Counted from the first letter of the stretch, positions 35,409-49,300 are shown. The stretch: DNA of 64,000 bases from Dillenia suffruticosa (GCA_033439265.1 JAVTVX010000004.1:22395701-22459700), one strand, 5' to 3'. Program-made: numbers and translations. Notes: a model not told the origin generated them from the sequence alone.

Positions 35409-36868
35409 GACACACACTCATGTGTACAAAATAGATTTTAGGAACGTCGGTGTTTGATACATAAATTTCTATTTATTTATTCAGGTGTAACAAAATAATT
35501 GAATAATTATTGAGATGGTTCAATCCAATAGCATATTTATATTGTATTTTTTATCTAATTAGGTTGAAATTTCAAAAACTTCAACGTGAATCTGTCGGCA
35601 AAAGTCTATGATATAATAGTTTATCTCAATATACACGTAATCAATATATTGGGATGACTAATATATCAAAGATTTGTTGCTATAAAGACCCATGTATATA
35701 TATGTGTGTGTGTGTACGAGTGCAACACGCACACAAAGATGTGTGTATGTATATATATATAATATACATATACATAAACTCTTGTGTACAAGGGAAGATG
35801 TTACGAATGTGTATGATTGATACGTACGCTTTTATTTATTTATACATTATTGAGACAATTCAATAAAATGAACTATTAAATTCGCTATCAAGGATACATT
35901 TATAATCAGGAAAAATACACAAATTTTTATTGTTATGTACTAAATCTTCGATATATTTATCGTTGATACAAATAAATGTAAATTGTACAATACAAAACGT
36001 GAACAATAGCACCCATGATGCACAAGTTGAATCGTATATTTAATCTCATTATCCCGGATGCTATCACAAGGATGAAAAATACTTTAATTTTCATATTACA
36101 AGAATATTTCTTACAAGTCGTGCTTTGTTCGGCTAAAACGATGATATAGATTAATCGCGGACCCTTTTAAGATGTGGGGAGGAGGAAAAAATCTAATTTG
36201 TTGATGATTTTATTAATTATAATTGCACTAATCTAAGATGGAGTTGAAACTTTTAACCACATACTTAATGCAATGCATATTGAAAATGACATATATGTCA
36301 CATCCTTTGATATACATATTAATTCAAAATAGGAAATATGGGTCTAAATGATCATAATCCTTTGACTCAATACATTTGTTATGGGATCAACGCTCTCATG
36401 AAAGAGAATTCTATGAGTGTAGTACCTCAAATTGATCAAAACTCAAGTTTGTGTTAATGAATGTATGGAGTTTTAATATCTTAAAAGTTGGACTTGTTTA
36501 GAGTGATGAGGACGCATTACATGTGCTACATTATAGAGATGGTCACAAACACAACACTTCACTTGAAAGTTCAAATCATATCTTATATTCATTTAATGTG
36601 CTTAGTGTGTATGTGTGTATTGGGGAGAGAGAGAGAGAGAGAGAGAGGTGTATCCAATCTGCATGCAATAACTAATTAACACTGGTTGCTTAAATAGACT
36701 AATATAAATATAATAGCACTATGAAATCCAAAATATTATGTTTGTAGGTATTAGGTTATCCATTTAATGCAAAACAATAGATTTATGTAAAAGGCAAGAT
36801 TAATGATGTTGCATTATCACTACAAAATGGGTTTCAATTTTAAACATTCCCCTCCTAGTACTAGAAAT

Positions 36869-36930
36869 CGATATTTTTGTAGTCATTATAAAAAAAAAAC
36901 GATATTTTTGTAGTCATTATAAAAAAAAAG
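36869..36930 (+). repeat. Tandem 31-bp repeat, two copies
   Basis: CGATATTTTTGTAGTCATTA followed by T and an A-run, twice in a row. Confidence 0.9.
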
Positions 36931-37883
36931 AAAATTTATAGCTAGAAAACTAGAAATAAATATTATTCAAGATGGTTGCATGGAATGAACTATCGAATTC
37001 ACTATCATGGGTACAATTACAATCATGAAAAATACTTAAATTCTTATTATTGTGTACTAAATATTCGATATATTCATTGTTGATATGAATAAATATAAAT
37101 TGTACAATGCAAGACATGAACAATGTTGTCCATGATACACAAGTTGAATCATATATTTAATCTCACTATCATGGATGAAATCACAATGATGAAAAATGCT
37201 AAATAAATTTATAGTGGGAAAACTTGAAATAAATATGATTCAAGACGGGTGCATGGAATGAGCTATCGAATTCACTATCATGGGTACAATTACGATCATG
37301 AAAAATACTAAAATCCTTATTGTTGTGTATTAAATCTTCGATATATTCATTGTTGATGGGAATAAATATAAATCGTACAATGCAAAACAGAAACAATATC
37401 ATCCGCGATACACAAGTCGAATCGTATACGGACGCAATCACAATGATAAAAAATGCTTAATTATAATTGCACTAATCTAAGATGGTGTTGAATCTTTTAA
37501 CCACGTTCTCCAATATAAAGAGCTTGAGAGCGACATGAGTGCAATGCCTATTGAGAATGACATATATGTCATGTTCTTTTATATACATTAAAATTCTACT
37601 TCAATTATTTTGTATGGTACTAATTCAAAGTAATAAACATTGGTCTAAATGGTCGTAGTTCTTCTACTCAATCATGGGATCAACGCTTTCATCAGAGAGA
37701 ATTCATAATATATATTCAGAGAGAGTGTTTGTGTCCTAAGTTGATAAAACTCAAGTAAATGTGCAAGTTTACCTCAATCAATACAGACGCATTGCATTAG
37801 AAATGGTTACCAACATAGCAAATCACTTCAAAGTTCAAATCATTTCTTATATTATTTTAATGTGCTTAGAGTGTATGTGTTTA

Positions 37884-38080
37884 ATCGATACTTGTTGGCA
37901 TAGGTGGAAAAAGTACATTCGTCTCTTAATCAGGTAGGGAGTTCAACTCCGCCTGAATATGAAAAAAATAATATTGGGAGACCCGTCCCCAAAATAGACC
38001 CTGCAACGGTCGATCCAGATTAGTCGGGGTGAAATTTCGGATACTAGTTGGTAGTCAAGTCAAGATACCAAAAAAAAAAA
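37884..38080 (+). mobile_element. Full-length SINE with perfect 16-bp TSD and known empty site
   Basis: AGAGTGTATGTGTTTA occurs at 37868-37883 and 38081-38096. The 197-bp insert carries an A-box-like TGGCATAGGTGG, a B-box-like AGTTCAACTCC about 40 nt on, the body block GATCCAGATTAGTCGGG and ends GATACC plus an A-run. The paralogous unit at about 36598-36620 (GCTTAGTGTGTATGTGTGTA) lacks the insert and shows the empty site. This is the best reference copy of the local SINE family. Confidence 0.9.
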
Positions 38081-38159
38081 AGAGTGTATGTGTTTATTAT
38101 AGAGAGAGGGGGGGGGGAGTGAGAAGAGAGTTTTGTCACATGAAGGAACCCACAAATTA

Positions 38160-38345
38160 TTTTTTGGGATAAAACACAATATTTATTAATTATGTTCGTC
38201 CTAACAAAATTCGATTTGAGTTAAATTAGATCTTTAAGAGTAAAATTCTCTTAATATTTATTTTCTCCATACATAACACTTGAATTCAAAACTCGTAAAT
38301 TATATGATATTTTGATAAGTAAATTTTTCTTCTCTTATAAATATG
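38160..38345 (-). repeat. Diverged SINE-like repeat
   Basis: T-run, then ATTTATTAATTATGTTCGTC, ATTCGATTTGAGTTAAATTA, TCTTAATATTTATTTTCTCC and ACTTGAATTCAAAACTC. Confidence 0.6.
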
Positions 38346-38879
38346 TTTTGTAACTCAAATATTTTTATATGTTACTCATTTAAAATTATAAATAATCGGT
38401 TTAAATTGTCACAATCTTATTTATCTTGTGTTCATCAATATGAAAGTAATATTAAGCACTAAAGTCCTAAGATCACCCATATCACCACTTGGAAGTTTAT
38501 TCTTGACACAATATTTAAATTATATTTCGAAAAATATATATAGAATTTTTTCCCTAAAATCTTAGTGAATTATTGCTCCTACCCCCCTTGAGTATTAATG
38601 AATAAAATCGTTTAATATTCGATTTAGAGTCGGATCAAACTTATTCATTTTGTAATAAATATCATTCTAAATGTAAATACTCGACACCTTCAGACTTGTT
38701 AGGAGACTCGACAGAACGGTGTTCCAAAATTGCCTTTATTAATCTTTCAGCTAAAATACAAATCATATTATAAGTATGCATAACCCAAAAGATATGTTCT
38801 TAATTTGATTTATTAAAAATAGTTGTTATTTTGACCGTAAGTTGTTGACTTACCGATGATGCGGACAAGTGTTGTTTAC

Positions 38880-38947
38880 TATCACATGACACCTTAGCGA
38901 ACACCTCCAACCTCGTCTGCTCATTACTCATCCTCTCTCCCTCACAT

Positions 38948-38983
<36 letters not shown>

Positions 38984-39200
38984 AGACACGCTCACTTCCT
39001 TCTTCCCCGGTGCACGCAGCTTATGTGTCCCTCAGTGTCCTCTTCCTCTCCCTCTGTTCAAGGAACCACAAAACTTCTCCCCCCCCTCTCTTGGAATTAT
39101 CATCAAGTTTTGGGTGCTTCTCGGAACTAAATTTGATATTCAAACCTGAAAGCGGTGATGGACTCAAAGCTTTCCATATGTTCACAGAAGAGGTGAAGTG
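38880..39200 (+). other. Leader-like CT-rich segment without a following gene
   Basis: GC- and CT-rich DNA containing a CT repeat (about 38957-38981) looks like a plant 5' UTR, with a short frame from ATG at about 39160 (MDSKLSICSQKR, stop). Both sides pass abruptly into AT-rich DNA. Possibly a detached first exon of a gene, a promoter relic or a gene fragment carried by a transposon. Confidence 0.35.
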
Positions 39201-39284
39201 ATGATTAAGCTTCCAAAGTTTAGAAATTTTCTTATTAGAAAAACCCCATATGTTCAAAATAATTTGGTGTTTAAATAGATACCG

Positions 39285-39400
39285 ATGGATTTTTGACTCT
39301 TAATCAATTTGAGGTAAATCAAATTTAATCGGATTTAATATGATTATCGGATACCATCATTAAATATATATATATATATATATATATTTCTAAGGAATTC
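39285..39400 (+). repeat. SINE-like 3' fragment
   Basis: AAATTTAATCGGATTTAATA and TGATTATCGGATACCATC before a TA repeat, similar to the tail half of the local SINE family. Confidence 0.45.
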
Positions 39401-40343
39401 AATAAAATAAGATAAGTTGGCTTTTCTCAAATTTTTTTTTATTAAAATATTAGACGGCAAATCAAATAATAATAATAATAATAATATTTCTTTTTCATGT
39501 TAAAAAGAGATAAGATAAAAAATTATTAATTTAAAAAATAGAATGATAAGTACATAAATTTAAATAGCTTATATAATAAGTTGTGTTATCATTTAAGAAC
39601 GATGATTTTATCAAATAAATAATAATTATAATTTAAATTAAATATTTTTATATGATTCGGAGATTTTTATAATAATATTAAAAAGAATTATCTTTTTTAA
39701 AAAATAAAATACTAAAAAAACCTTCTTAAAAAAAGAAAAGAAAAGAAAAAGGTTAAAAAGATATGAATAATTTGATTGAATCCCTATGGAAGAGCAGATG
39801 AGATATGCTAAGATCCTCCTGCTTACCCAAACGCAAACACACACATTGTCATACGTTTTTAATTATTATTTTTATTATTGTAAATATGTCCCCACACAAA
39901 ATCACATCATACCCACCATCACATCACATCATCAGTCACACGTCTTCTCGAATGTTGTCATGTATATGTATGTATGCATGCATGTATTACGCATGTATGT
40001 ATGTATGTTTGATGTGTATATACGAAGATCGGTGATGACGACGTCGTATGCATTTAATGGTATTATACTAAACTAATAATAAATGCGGGAAAATAACGAG
40101 ACATATTAAATAAATAATTTACAGAAAAAAATAATAACGGATCTTAACCAACAGTTGAATTATCTCAAGATAATAAAGACTTAAAATTAGTCGCTTTATA
40201 AAAATATAAGAAGAAGGTTATATATATATATATATTATTTTTTTTATTCTTATATTAAATTGGAAAATATTATATTATATTAAATTGAAAAATATTTTAT
40301 ACCGGATGAATCCTTAATTTATTGAGAAAAATATATATATATT

Positions 40344-40348
<5 letters not shown>

Positions 40349-40416
<68 letters not shown>

Positions 40417-40418
40417 GG
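40349..40418 (+). repeat. Compound (GT)n(GA)n microsatellite
   Basis: About 23 GT units pass directly into about 12 GA units. Confidence 0.97.
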
Positions 40419-40419
40419 G

Positions 40420-42299
40420 GAAGGGTCAAGAAATCGAGACGCATGCGAGAAGGACATCATTCCGTCCTCTGCGTCCCACGCAAGCCTCTCTCTTCCACTC
40501 CCCCCCTCCCCCCATGCCTTTAGGTTCTTTATATCATATTAACTATATATATACTCATTTCCCACTCCCTCTTCCCATTTTGCCCCTATTCTCGATGTCT
40601 TTTGCACCTACCCACCTTTTTTTTTTTATTTTTACTATTTTATAAAAAATGAATAAGTTTTTGCAATATCTATTTCTAAAAGTTTAAAAATTCCTTTTAA
40701 TAGCAATTTCTAAATTTTAGAATGTGTAGGTGTTCTATAAATAAAAAGGAAATAAATATACCAACTATTAAAAAAAAATGATTGGATAATGAACTAAAAG
40801 TACGACTTAATGTGGGTCACAGAGATGAGAATATTAAACCGAATGTATGGATGCACAATGACAGATCAAATAAAATATTCATATTTTAGAAATAAAATTT
40901 GGATTACGCAAATTGAGAAAAAATTATGGACAATATGATAATCGAAAGAGCCTCTAATTAGATAGTGTGAAACTATAACAATGCTCATATTAATCGAAAA
41001 AGAAGGAGATATGAGAATATTTGAATAATGATAATTAAATATAATACAAATTATTTAAATTTAAATAAAAATATGATACAAAATAAAATATATTGACTTA
41101 AAAATATTTCTATTATCGGTCTCAGTTAGTAAAATAAAATAAATAATTGATTCTATTTAGTAGGATAAAAATTTAGTTATTATTAACTTTTTCATGAACA
41201 ACAAAAAATACCCACAAAAAGAAAAAAGCCCAAAAGTACTCTTAAATGTTAATTAGAATCGGGCATTCGTTCGATATTATTTAAATGTAAATAAAAATTA
41301 TATGATATATTGATATAAAAATGAGAAATTTCATAATTGCAATAATTTCTATTTATTAACATAAACTAATATTTAATAACATAAGTAAATACAGAGTGAT
41401 CGATTTCTATTGAAAATAAAGAAAAAAATCATTTCTTTTCTTTTCTTAATGTAAGTAAATTTTATATCTATGGCGTTTTAGATAAAATCTGATTTAAAAC
41501 TTATTTTTATTTAATAATTATTATTAATGTAAAATTTATGCAAAAATCATTATATGATTTTTTTAATTAATAGAAATATCATTATTTTTTTCATTTAACT
41601 TAGTGTCCATTTGACAGATTTTTTTTAAATTTTTTTTCTCCTTATAAAGAGAAATTTTGTCAAACGGGATTTTTTTAAAAACTTTTAAAAAAAGAATTTT
41701 TTTTTTCATGAAAAAAATTTAAAAAGTAATTTTTAAGAATTCTTTTTTTAATACTACAACTTTTCGAGAAATTTATATTTTTTGTTTCATTTATATTTTT
41801 ACATAATTATTTTTATTTCATTAATATTCTCATTTAAATAATTCAAAATTTCAAATATATCAATTAATATTTAACTTTTAACTTTATTTTAAAAGTAAAA
41901 AAGTAAAAAAATTAAATATTTTATTTTAAAAATAAAAAAATCAAATAATTTTTAACTTTTTTTAAAGGATTTAACTTTTATTTTTTTTAAAAATGAAAAG
42001 ATAAGTCGAAAAAAAATTCTACAGTACTTAATTGTAAAACTATTATATTAATAGCAAAAAATTTCTGAAATTCTTTTAGAAATATAAATAGAAAAAAATA
42101 TAGCGATCGACTCAATTGTTCAAGGTTTGCTATTTCAACCATTTTAGGTAAAATTGAAATATTTTCGAAGGGCATAATGGTCATTTCAAGAGTAAACGGT
42201 GCAAAGGGTAAAATGGTCATAAAGAATTGGATTTCAAAACTTTCGTTGTAGTAAGTGGGCCGTTGGATGCAACAAAACAAACATTGGTGAAAACCGAAG
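40420..42299. other. Intergenic, AT-rich
   Basis: No gene supported. A possible RTE-like LINE end at 41140-41200 (TTCTATTTAGTAGGATAAAA) and long A/T runs at 41600-42000. Confidence 0.5.
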
Positions 42300-42775
42300 T
42301 GGGGTAAAGAGAGCCTCTCTCTCTCTCTCTCTCAGCCGAAAGTGACGAACCAATGAAAAATCAAAACCAGCACTGCAAATATTCCTCCTCATTTTCTTTC
42401 TCAGCAACAAAGCAAAAAAGAGCTCTTCACTTTCTCTCTCCTCTCTCTCCCCATCGGTCTAGGTTTTCTGATTAAACCCCACCTTTTCCCGATTCTCATA
42501 AAAAGAGAACCTTTTATCTTCTTTCTCTCTCTCTCTCTCTCTCTCTCTGTTTTCCTATTTCACTCATTAATCAAATGTTAGTAGAACCCTAAAATGTCTG
42601 AAATTCGGCGACTTGGGATTTGATTGGTGCACAAGACGATGAAGATCGGACTTTTTGTGGTGATGGTGGTGGTGGTGGGGGCGGTGAAGGTGATTTCCGA
42701 TTCCGATCATTAAGTCGTTGGCTTTTACTTTCCAAACAAGCTCAGATCTCGTCAAGTTTGATCGGTTATTGGTTT

Positions 42776-42819
<44 letters not shown>

Positions 42820-43329
42820 AGAGAAAATAAGCAAACGAAATTCTCGAGTTTTCCACTTTCGTATTTAAGACTCAGATCTCGAAGAGATTTCATACTCTTT
42901 TTGTGTTTGAGTTAGGAGGATAATTACGTTTTCGTTTTGTCTCTCTTCTCGGTTTTAGGTGTTCCTTGCTCTTATTAAATTTGTAAATATTATCCCAAGA
43001 TTTGATTAGAAATACATATTTAATCACACACTCATGCCCTCTCTTTCTCTTGTTTTCGTGGTGATAATAATCTTATTAAAGCTATAAGATTTTCAGTGAT
43101 TTTAGTGATTTGGAGAAAGGGGAAGAGAATTGTGAGTTTTGTGAGGGCAGAGAGAGAGAAAGAGAGAGAGAGAGAGAGTCTTCAGTATGTGAAATATAGA
43201 TAAATTATATACACTTGTGGTGATGATATTAGTACAGCTAAAGCATCGGGCTATATATTAGGTAAGTGATTTGAGGAGAGTTTTGGTTTGATCCGGTTTT
43301 GGGGGGTTTGGCATTTGAAAGAAGAAGAA
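42300..43329 (+). promoter_or_regulatory. HB8 promoter-proximal region and 5' leader
   Basis: CT and GA tracts at 42317-42333, 42520-42548, 42777-42816 and 43150-43178 and generally GC-richer DNA mark the likely leader, which in HD-ZIP III genes is long. The transcription start and any leader intron cannot be fixed. Three short uORFs are present if this part is retained (listed separately). Confidence 0.5.
42575..42713 (+). other. Cluster of three upstream ORFs in the presumed HB8 leader
   Basis: 42575-42592 encodes MLVEP, 42594-42623 encodes MSEIRRLGI, and 42639-42713 encodes a 24-residue hydrophobic peptide starting MKIGLFVVMVVVV. All lie more than 600 nt upstream of the main start. Their effect depends on where transcription starts. 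Confidence 0.45.
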
Positions 43330-46300
43330 ATGATGGCGATGTCCTGCAAGGAAGGTAAAGGAGGAGGGGGAGGAGGAGGAGGAATGGCAGGTATTGACAA
43401 TGGCAAGTATGTGAGATACACACCTGAGCAGGTTGATGCACTTGAAAGGCTATATCATGAGTGTCCTAAACCCAGTTCTATTCGTCGCCAACAGTTGATT
43501 AGAGAGTGCCCTATTCTCTCGAACATCGAGCCAAAACAAATCAAAGTCTGGTTTCAAAATAGAAGGTCTTGTATTTAGTTGCATTCAAGTTGTTTCCTTT
43601 TCTGAAAAGATGTTGTTTGCATTAATTGTGGGGTTTTCTGACAGTTTATGATTTTTTTTTTTGGTGGTTTTCTTGCCTTTTCTCATGTTGATTTTGCATC
43701 ACTTCTGGGTTTTAAAATCGAGCTTGCTAGGTTTTGTGCTTTAGTTGCACTCAACTTCTTTCCTTTTCTGAGATATGGATTTTCTACATTAGTTATGGGC
43801 ATGGGTTTTGGATTTTTTCTAAACAATTTTGGTTTCCACGGATGGGGCTTCGATTTTCTGTGATTCGTCGTGGCTTTTAAAATATGGGCTTTTGATTTTG
43901 TGCGTGTACAGATGTAGAGAGAAGCAGAGGAAAGAGTCTTCACGTTTACAAGCTGTAAATAGGAAGCTGACGGCGATTAACAAGCTATTGATGGAAGAGA
44001 ATGATAGACTGCAGAAGCAAGTGTCTCAGTTGGTGTATGAGAATAGTTACTTCCGCCAACATACCCAAAATGTAAGGATTGTTATTTTTATGCTTTAAAT
44101 GCACCTGATTCTTGGTTTTTTTTTGTGGTCTTTTTATTTCTTGATTTGCAATTGCGGAATTGCTGATGTGGGAGTGCTTTGAATGCTGTAAATGATTCTT
44201 GTTTTCATTAGGGTTTCTTTTTAAAATTTTTATTTGTAATTGTGGACTTCATGATCTGGGTTTTGTGTTCATGTGTCAAATTCATGCAGACAACGCTTGC
44301 AACAAAGGATACAAGTTGTGAATCTGTGGTGACAAGCGGTCAACACCATTTGACGCCACAGCATCCGCCGAGGGATGCTAGTCCTGCAGGGTTAGTGGGG
44401 GATGCTTGTTGGCTCATTTTCTATTTTTGTCATCGTGTTTTGTGACCACCTCCTTGTTGCGTGTGTGTGCCTTGTATGGTTGATCAATTAAATATGCCTT
44501 TTGTATTCTTTCCAGGCTTTTGTCCATTGCAGAGGAGACTTTAACGGAGTTTCTTTCAAAGGCCACTGGAACCGCTGTTGAGTGGGTCCAAATGCCTGGA
44601 ATGAAGGTATCTTTCTTAAACTCATTTAATATTGTATTTAATTCGGTTTTTCAATATTGTGCAAAGGAAATAGAAGTAGCAGGTTGATGCAGCTACTTGT
44701 ACCAGTTCTTACTTCTTTTGGTTCCTGTTGTGCCAAAGACCGATATTCCCTTCTTTTATTTGGTCCTCTAAAAAGAAAAAGGACATGGAATATATGTTTC
44801 TGATAGGTCTTCAATGTTTATAATTTGTACCTTCTCATGCATTTTCCTCTTTTATGTGGACAGCCTGGTCCGGATTCCATAGGAATCGTTGCTATTTCTC
44901 ATGGTTGCACAGGAGTGGCAGCACGTGCCTGCGGCCTGGTTGGTCTTGAGCCTACGAGGGTATGTGCACTATTGTAACAATTAAGTCTTTGCTTGTTTAA
45001 TCAAATTTGATAGTTTATGGCTGTGTTCTGCTCAGGTTGCGGAGATCCTCAAGGATCGGCCATCATGGTTTCGTGATTGCCGAGCTGTGGATGTTCTCAA
45101 TGTGCTGCCCACTGCAAATGGTGGAACCATTGAACTTTTGTACATGCAGGTTCAATTCTTATTCCTTCTCCCTTGATAGTATATTCCAGAAAGCATTAAC
45201 TGATGCGTGTTTATTAATACACTTTCTATAATTTGGGTACTATAGCTTTACGCACCAACAACACTGGCACCTGCTCGTGACTTCTGGTTAATACGCTATA
45301 CTTCAGTCTTGGAGGATGGCAGTCTTGTGGTATGTACTTCTAAACCCATGACATTCTTTCCCACTACAGAATATTTGATGCATGTCATCTTTGTTTTTTT
45401 ACATTTTTTTGGGGGTGGGGGAGGGTAGGGTTGGGGTGCGGTAGGGGAAGAGGTGAGCAGGATTTCCTTTTTGCTTCCTTCTTTACTCGATGCTTTTTTA
45501 ATTTTTTGTAACCAGGTCTGTGAAAGATCACTTAGCAATACCCAGAATGGTCGAAGCATGCCTCCGGTGCAGCATTTTGTGAGAGCAGAAATGTTGCCAA
45601 GTGGATATTTGATACGACCTTGTGAAGGGGGTGGTTCAATTATACATATTGTTGATCATATGGATTTGGAGGTATACTATTCATCTATATGTGCTAATTC
45701 TCCTATTCTTTAGTTGTTTAATCTAATACAACAACATAACTGACATTCATTTATGTTGAAATTAGCCATGGAGTGTGCCTGAAGTCTTACGCCCACTGTA
45801 TGAATCACCAACTGTTCTTGCTCAAAAGACAACAATGGCAGTAAGACATTTAATTTTTGTTAATACTACAGTTTTTTACTTGTAATGATGTAAACTATAT
45901 ATTCTGGGGAAATTGTACTCGGTATCAAATTTATTTGTTTTGTAAAATTTGGAGAATTCTTATCTATGTCCTAATTTTCTGCTAGGCTCTGCGTCAGCTG
46001 AGGCAAATTGCGCAGGAGGTTTCTCCATCCAATGTCAGTGGTTGGGGTAGAAGACCTGCAGTACTACGAGCCCTTAGCCAGAGGTTGAGCAGGTGGGTTG
46101 CCACATATTTTCAATTGCATTAGACTTCTGCTTTTAGAGATATATTCTTCACAAACCTGAAAATTTTCTTCTGCAGGGGTTTCAATGAAGCACTCAATGG
46201 GTTCACTGATGAGGGTTGGTCATTGATTGGGAATGATGGCATGGATGATGTTACCATTGTTGTGAACTCATCTCCTGAGAAGCTGATGGGTTTAAATCTG

Positions 46301-49300
46301 TCCTTTTCTAATGGATTTCCTGCTGTCAGTCATGCAGTCTTATGTGCTAAAGCATCAATGCTTTTACAGGTCAGGAGGGAAAATTCCTTTGCCTTGCCTT
46401 ATTATTTTGGGAGAAAATTGTGAAAAATTAAATTTTACTTTTGGACCATGTTTGCTAATTGCCATCTAGAAGTATTGTGACACATCAAGAGGCGAGCCTT
46501 CAGAGTTTTTTAAACATAGGAGATCATTCTGACCTTCCTTAATAGTAATTAGTTTCATTTTAGTTGTCACAAGAAGCTTTTATCTGAGTTTGTCAGATTT
46601 AGCCCAATTCAAATGATAACTAGTTTATTCTACAATTTAGTGAAACATCTATCAGGACCAATTTGCAAATGTCTATAAATACTGGATTTAGTGGAGGGCT
46701 ATCTTCTCTTTATCATCTTAGAGCAAGGATAATAAGAGGGATACTTGAATTTGATAGTCTTGTTAGCTATGGTTGTAAGACCACTTTTCTCCTCTCCTTT
46801 ACTTATCTCTCTTCTTTCTGACATTTGTATTCTCCTTCTTGTGCACTGTTTCTGTTCTTCCAGAATGTGCCACCCGCCATACTTCTTAGGTTCTTACGAG
46901 AGCACCGGTCAGAGTGGGCGGATAACAACATAGATGCCTACTCAGCTGCTGCTGTCAGAGTTGGTCCCTGCAGTTTTGGAGGTTCTCGATTTGGAGGATT
47001 TGGTGGTCAAGTTATTCTTCCGCTGGCTCACACTATTGAGCATGAGGAGGTAAGTATTTGTTCAATAGCATCAAATACATGCAAACATCTGCATCTGAAT
47101 GTGCATATTCAAGTGTGTGTGCATGTGCATGTGCATGTATTTCCTATATCAATGCAACTTGTGATTGCATACAGGATCTTCCCTGACCTTGCTGATCTGA
47201 TGGGTTACTTGTGACAGTTTTTGGAGGTTATCAAGCTGGAAGGTGTTGGTCATTGTCCTGAAGATGCTACGATGCTTAGGGATACGTTTCTCTTGCAAGT
47301 GAATGTTTCTTTAATAAATAACTATGCTACCTATCTTATTTGTCACTTCATGAGGTGTTGGTTGCACTGGTTGAGATATTTGTTGTATAGTTAGCAATGC
47401 TAAGTACTTCAACTGGATGTTTGCTCGTCTGCTTTCCTAGGATAATTTCTCAAAATAATAAGTGTCCTTTCATCAATTTATGCTAATCTTTTACCTCAAT
47501 GGGACTGGTGTCCCATTCCGTGTTCGGATTTATTGCCATCCTTTATATTTTTTCTTTGAGTTTCTTTGGTGGATACGTTTATACTCTAACGCCTTTAGTG
47601 TAAGTTTTTTCTCTCTCTATTTAAATACTTATTTCTCTATAAAACAAAAATCATTATTTCACCTGCATTAACCTCTATAGCTAGCCATAAATTGAGTTGT
47701 GACAATTGTCTATAGATGAGTTCATTTGTCAATGCACAATGTGCAGGGACATGTATGTTTGGTCTTGTTAATTTCTTTGTTTCAGCTTGAGCTTTTGAAT
47801 TTCTATGCAATTCATCTAAATTGGCAACAGTCCCATAATCCTTTACCCTTCTTGATGTCACCCTATGAGTTGGATATGGCTTACCTGATTTCGAGATGAA
47901 TGTGCTTATATTTTGAATAATGGTTTCATAATGAGTTGGGCCAGTTTGATTTATAAGACTTGGCTGAAAAGTGCCCCTTTATAAACCATACAGGTTCTTG
48001 TTGTGCGTTTAAGCTAGGATCACTGTTTTCTCTTTTTCTGATTCTATGTTCTTTTTTTCTTTTTTGAACTTTGGGATATTTTTTCTTGGATACATTGAAT
48101 TTAGCCATTATGGTTTGGATTAAACAATTCTTCATTTACACTATTGGCAGTTCTGCAGCGGAATGGATGAGAGCGCTATTGGAACGTGTGCTGAGCTCAT
48201 ATTTGCTCCCATTGATGCTTCTTTTGCAGATGATGCCCCTCTCTTGCCTTCTGGATTTCGTATAATTCCTCTTGATTCTGGGAAGGTAATTGCACAGAGC
48301 ACATTCTGATTATTTTCCTCTGATTGTTATTGGGGAAAACTTGTGGACTTTATAATACTAATGCACCGCAAAACTATGCAGGAAGCATGCAGTCCAAATC
48401 GCACTCTGGACCTTGCTTCTGCACTTGAGGTTGGACCTGCTGGAAACAGAGCTTCTAATGAATATCCAGCCAACAGTGGCGGTATGCGATCTGTCATGAC
48501 AATTGCGTTTGAGTTTGCCTTTGAAAGTCACCTGCAAGACAATGTAGCATCCATGGCACGGCAATATGTTAGAAGCGTTATATCATCAGTGCAAAGGGTG
48601 GCTTTAGCTCTCTCTCCCTCTCATTTAGGTGGATCTCATGCTGGTCTTCGGGCACCATTAGGCACTCCTGAAGCTCAGACACTTGCTCGTTGGATTTGTC
48701 AAAGTTACAGGTTAATGAATAACTTTGTGATGTAGGACATATTATAGGATGATTGCTTATTTTACTTTTTGTTGTTAGGTGATTCCAACCTGTTGGTTGT
48801 TGGACCACTTTTTACTTTTATTATGCTGGTCAATTGTTTTTATGATTGATATGTTACATTTGAGTTAAAAGCATGAATCTCTGCTTGGAATTCCCCCCCC
48901 CCCCAATAGGATTAGCCATTTCAAGCAATCCCTTAGTATCTCTTCATTTAATCTTTTTTCTCCATTAATTTTCTCAGTTGCTACTTGGGTGTGGAGCTAC
49001 TGAAGTCTAGCGGTGAAGGAAGTGAATCCATCCTGAAAACACTGTGGCATCACTCTGATGCTATCATGTGCTGCTCATTGAAGGTATAACATCTTTTCTT
49101 ATATATCCAAATATGTGTCAATTGTAGGAATAAAACTTCTGTGTTTGCAAATCCTTGTTGACCCATGGTCAAGAAATTCTCTAGAAAGCTGATGAGCTTG
49201 TTTGAGTACCTTCATAGCCACTCTTTGGAAGAACTTGATATTCTTTATTGTCATAACTGGGTGAGATCCAGCTTATGGTTATCCCATTAGCAGCTTTGCA

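Larger units (their letters stand above)
35090..38120 (+). repeat. Nested tandem duplication cluster
   Basis: Several diverged units. Shorter units of about 310-340 bp start near 35110, 35420 and 35770, sharing GTGTACAAAATAGATTTT and CCCATRYATATATAT-like blocks. A longer unit (about 35845-36660) recurs at about 37230-38110 with an offset near 1245 bp, sharing AATTATAATTGCACTAATCT, GACATATATGTCA, ATGGGATCAACGCT and AAAGTTCAAATCAT. A partial extra copy lies at about 36965-37200. No protein is encoded. Confidence 0.8.
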
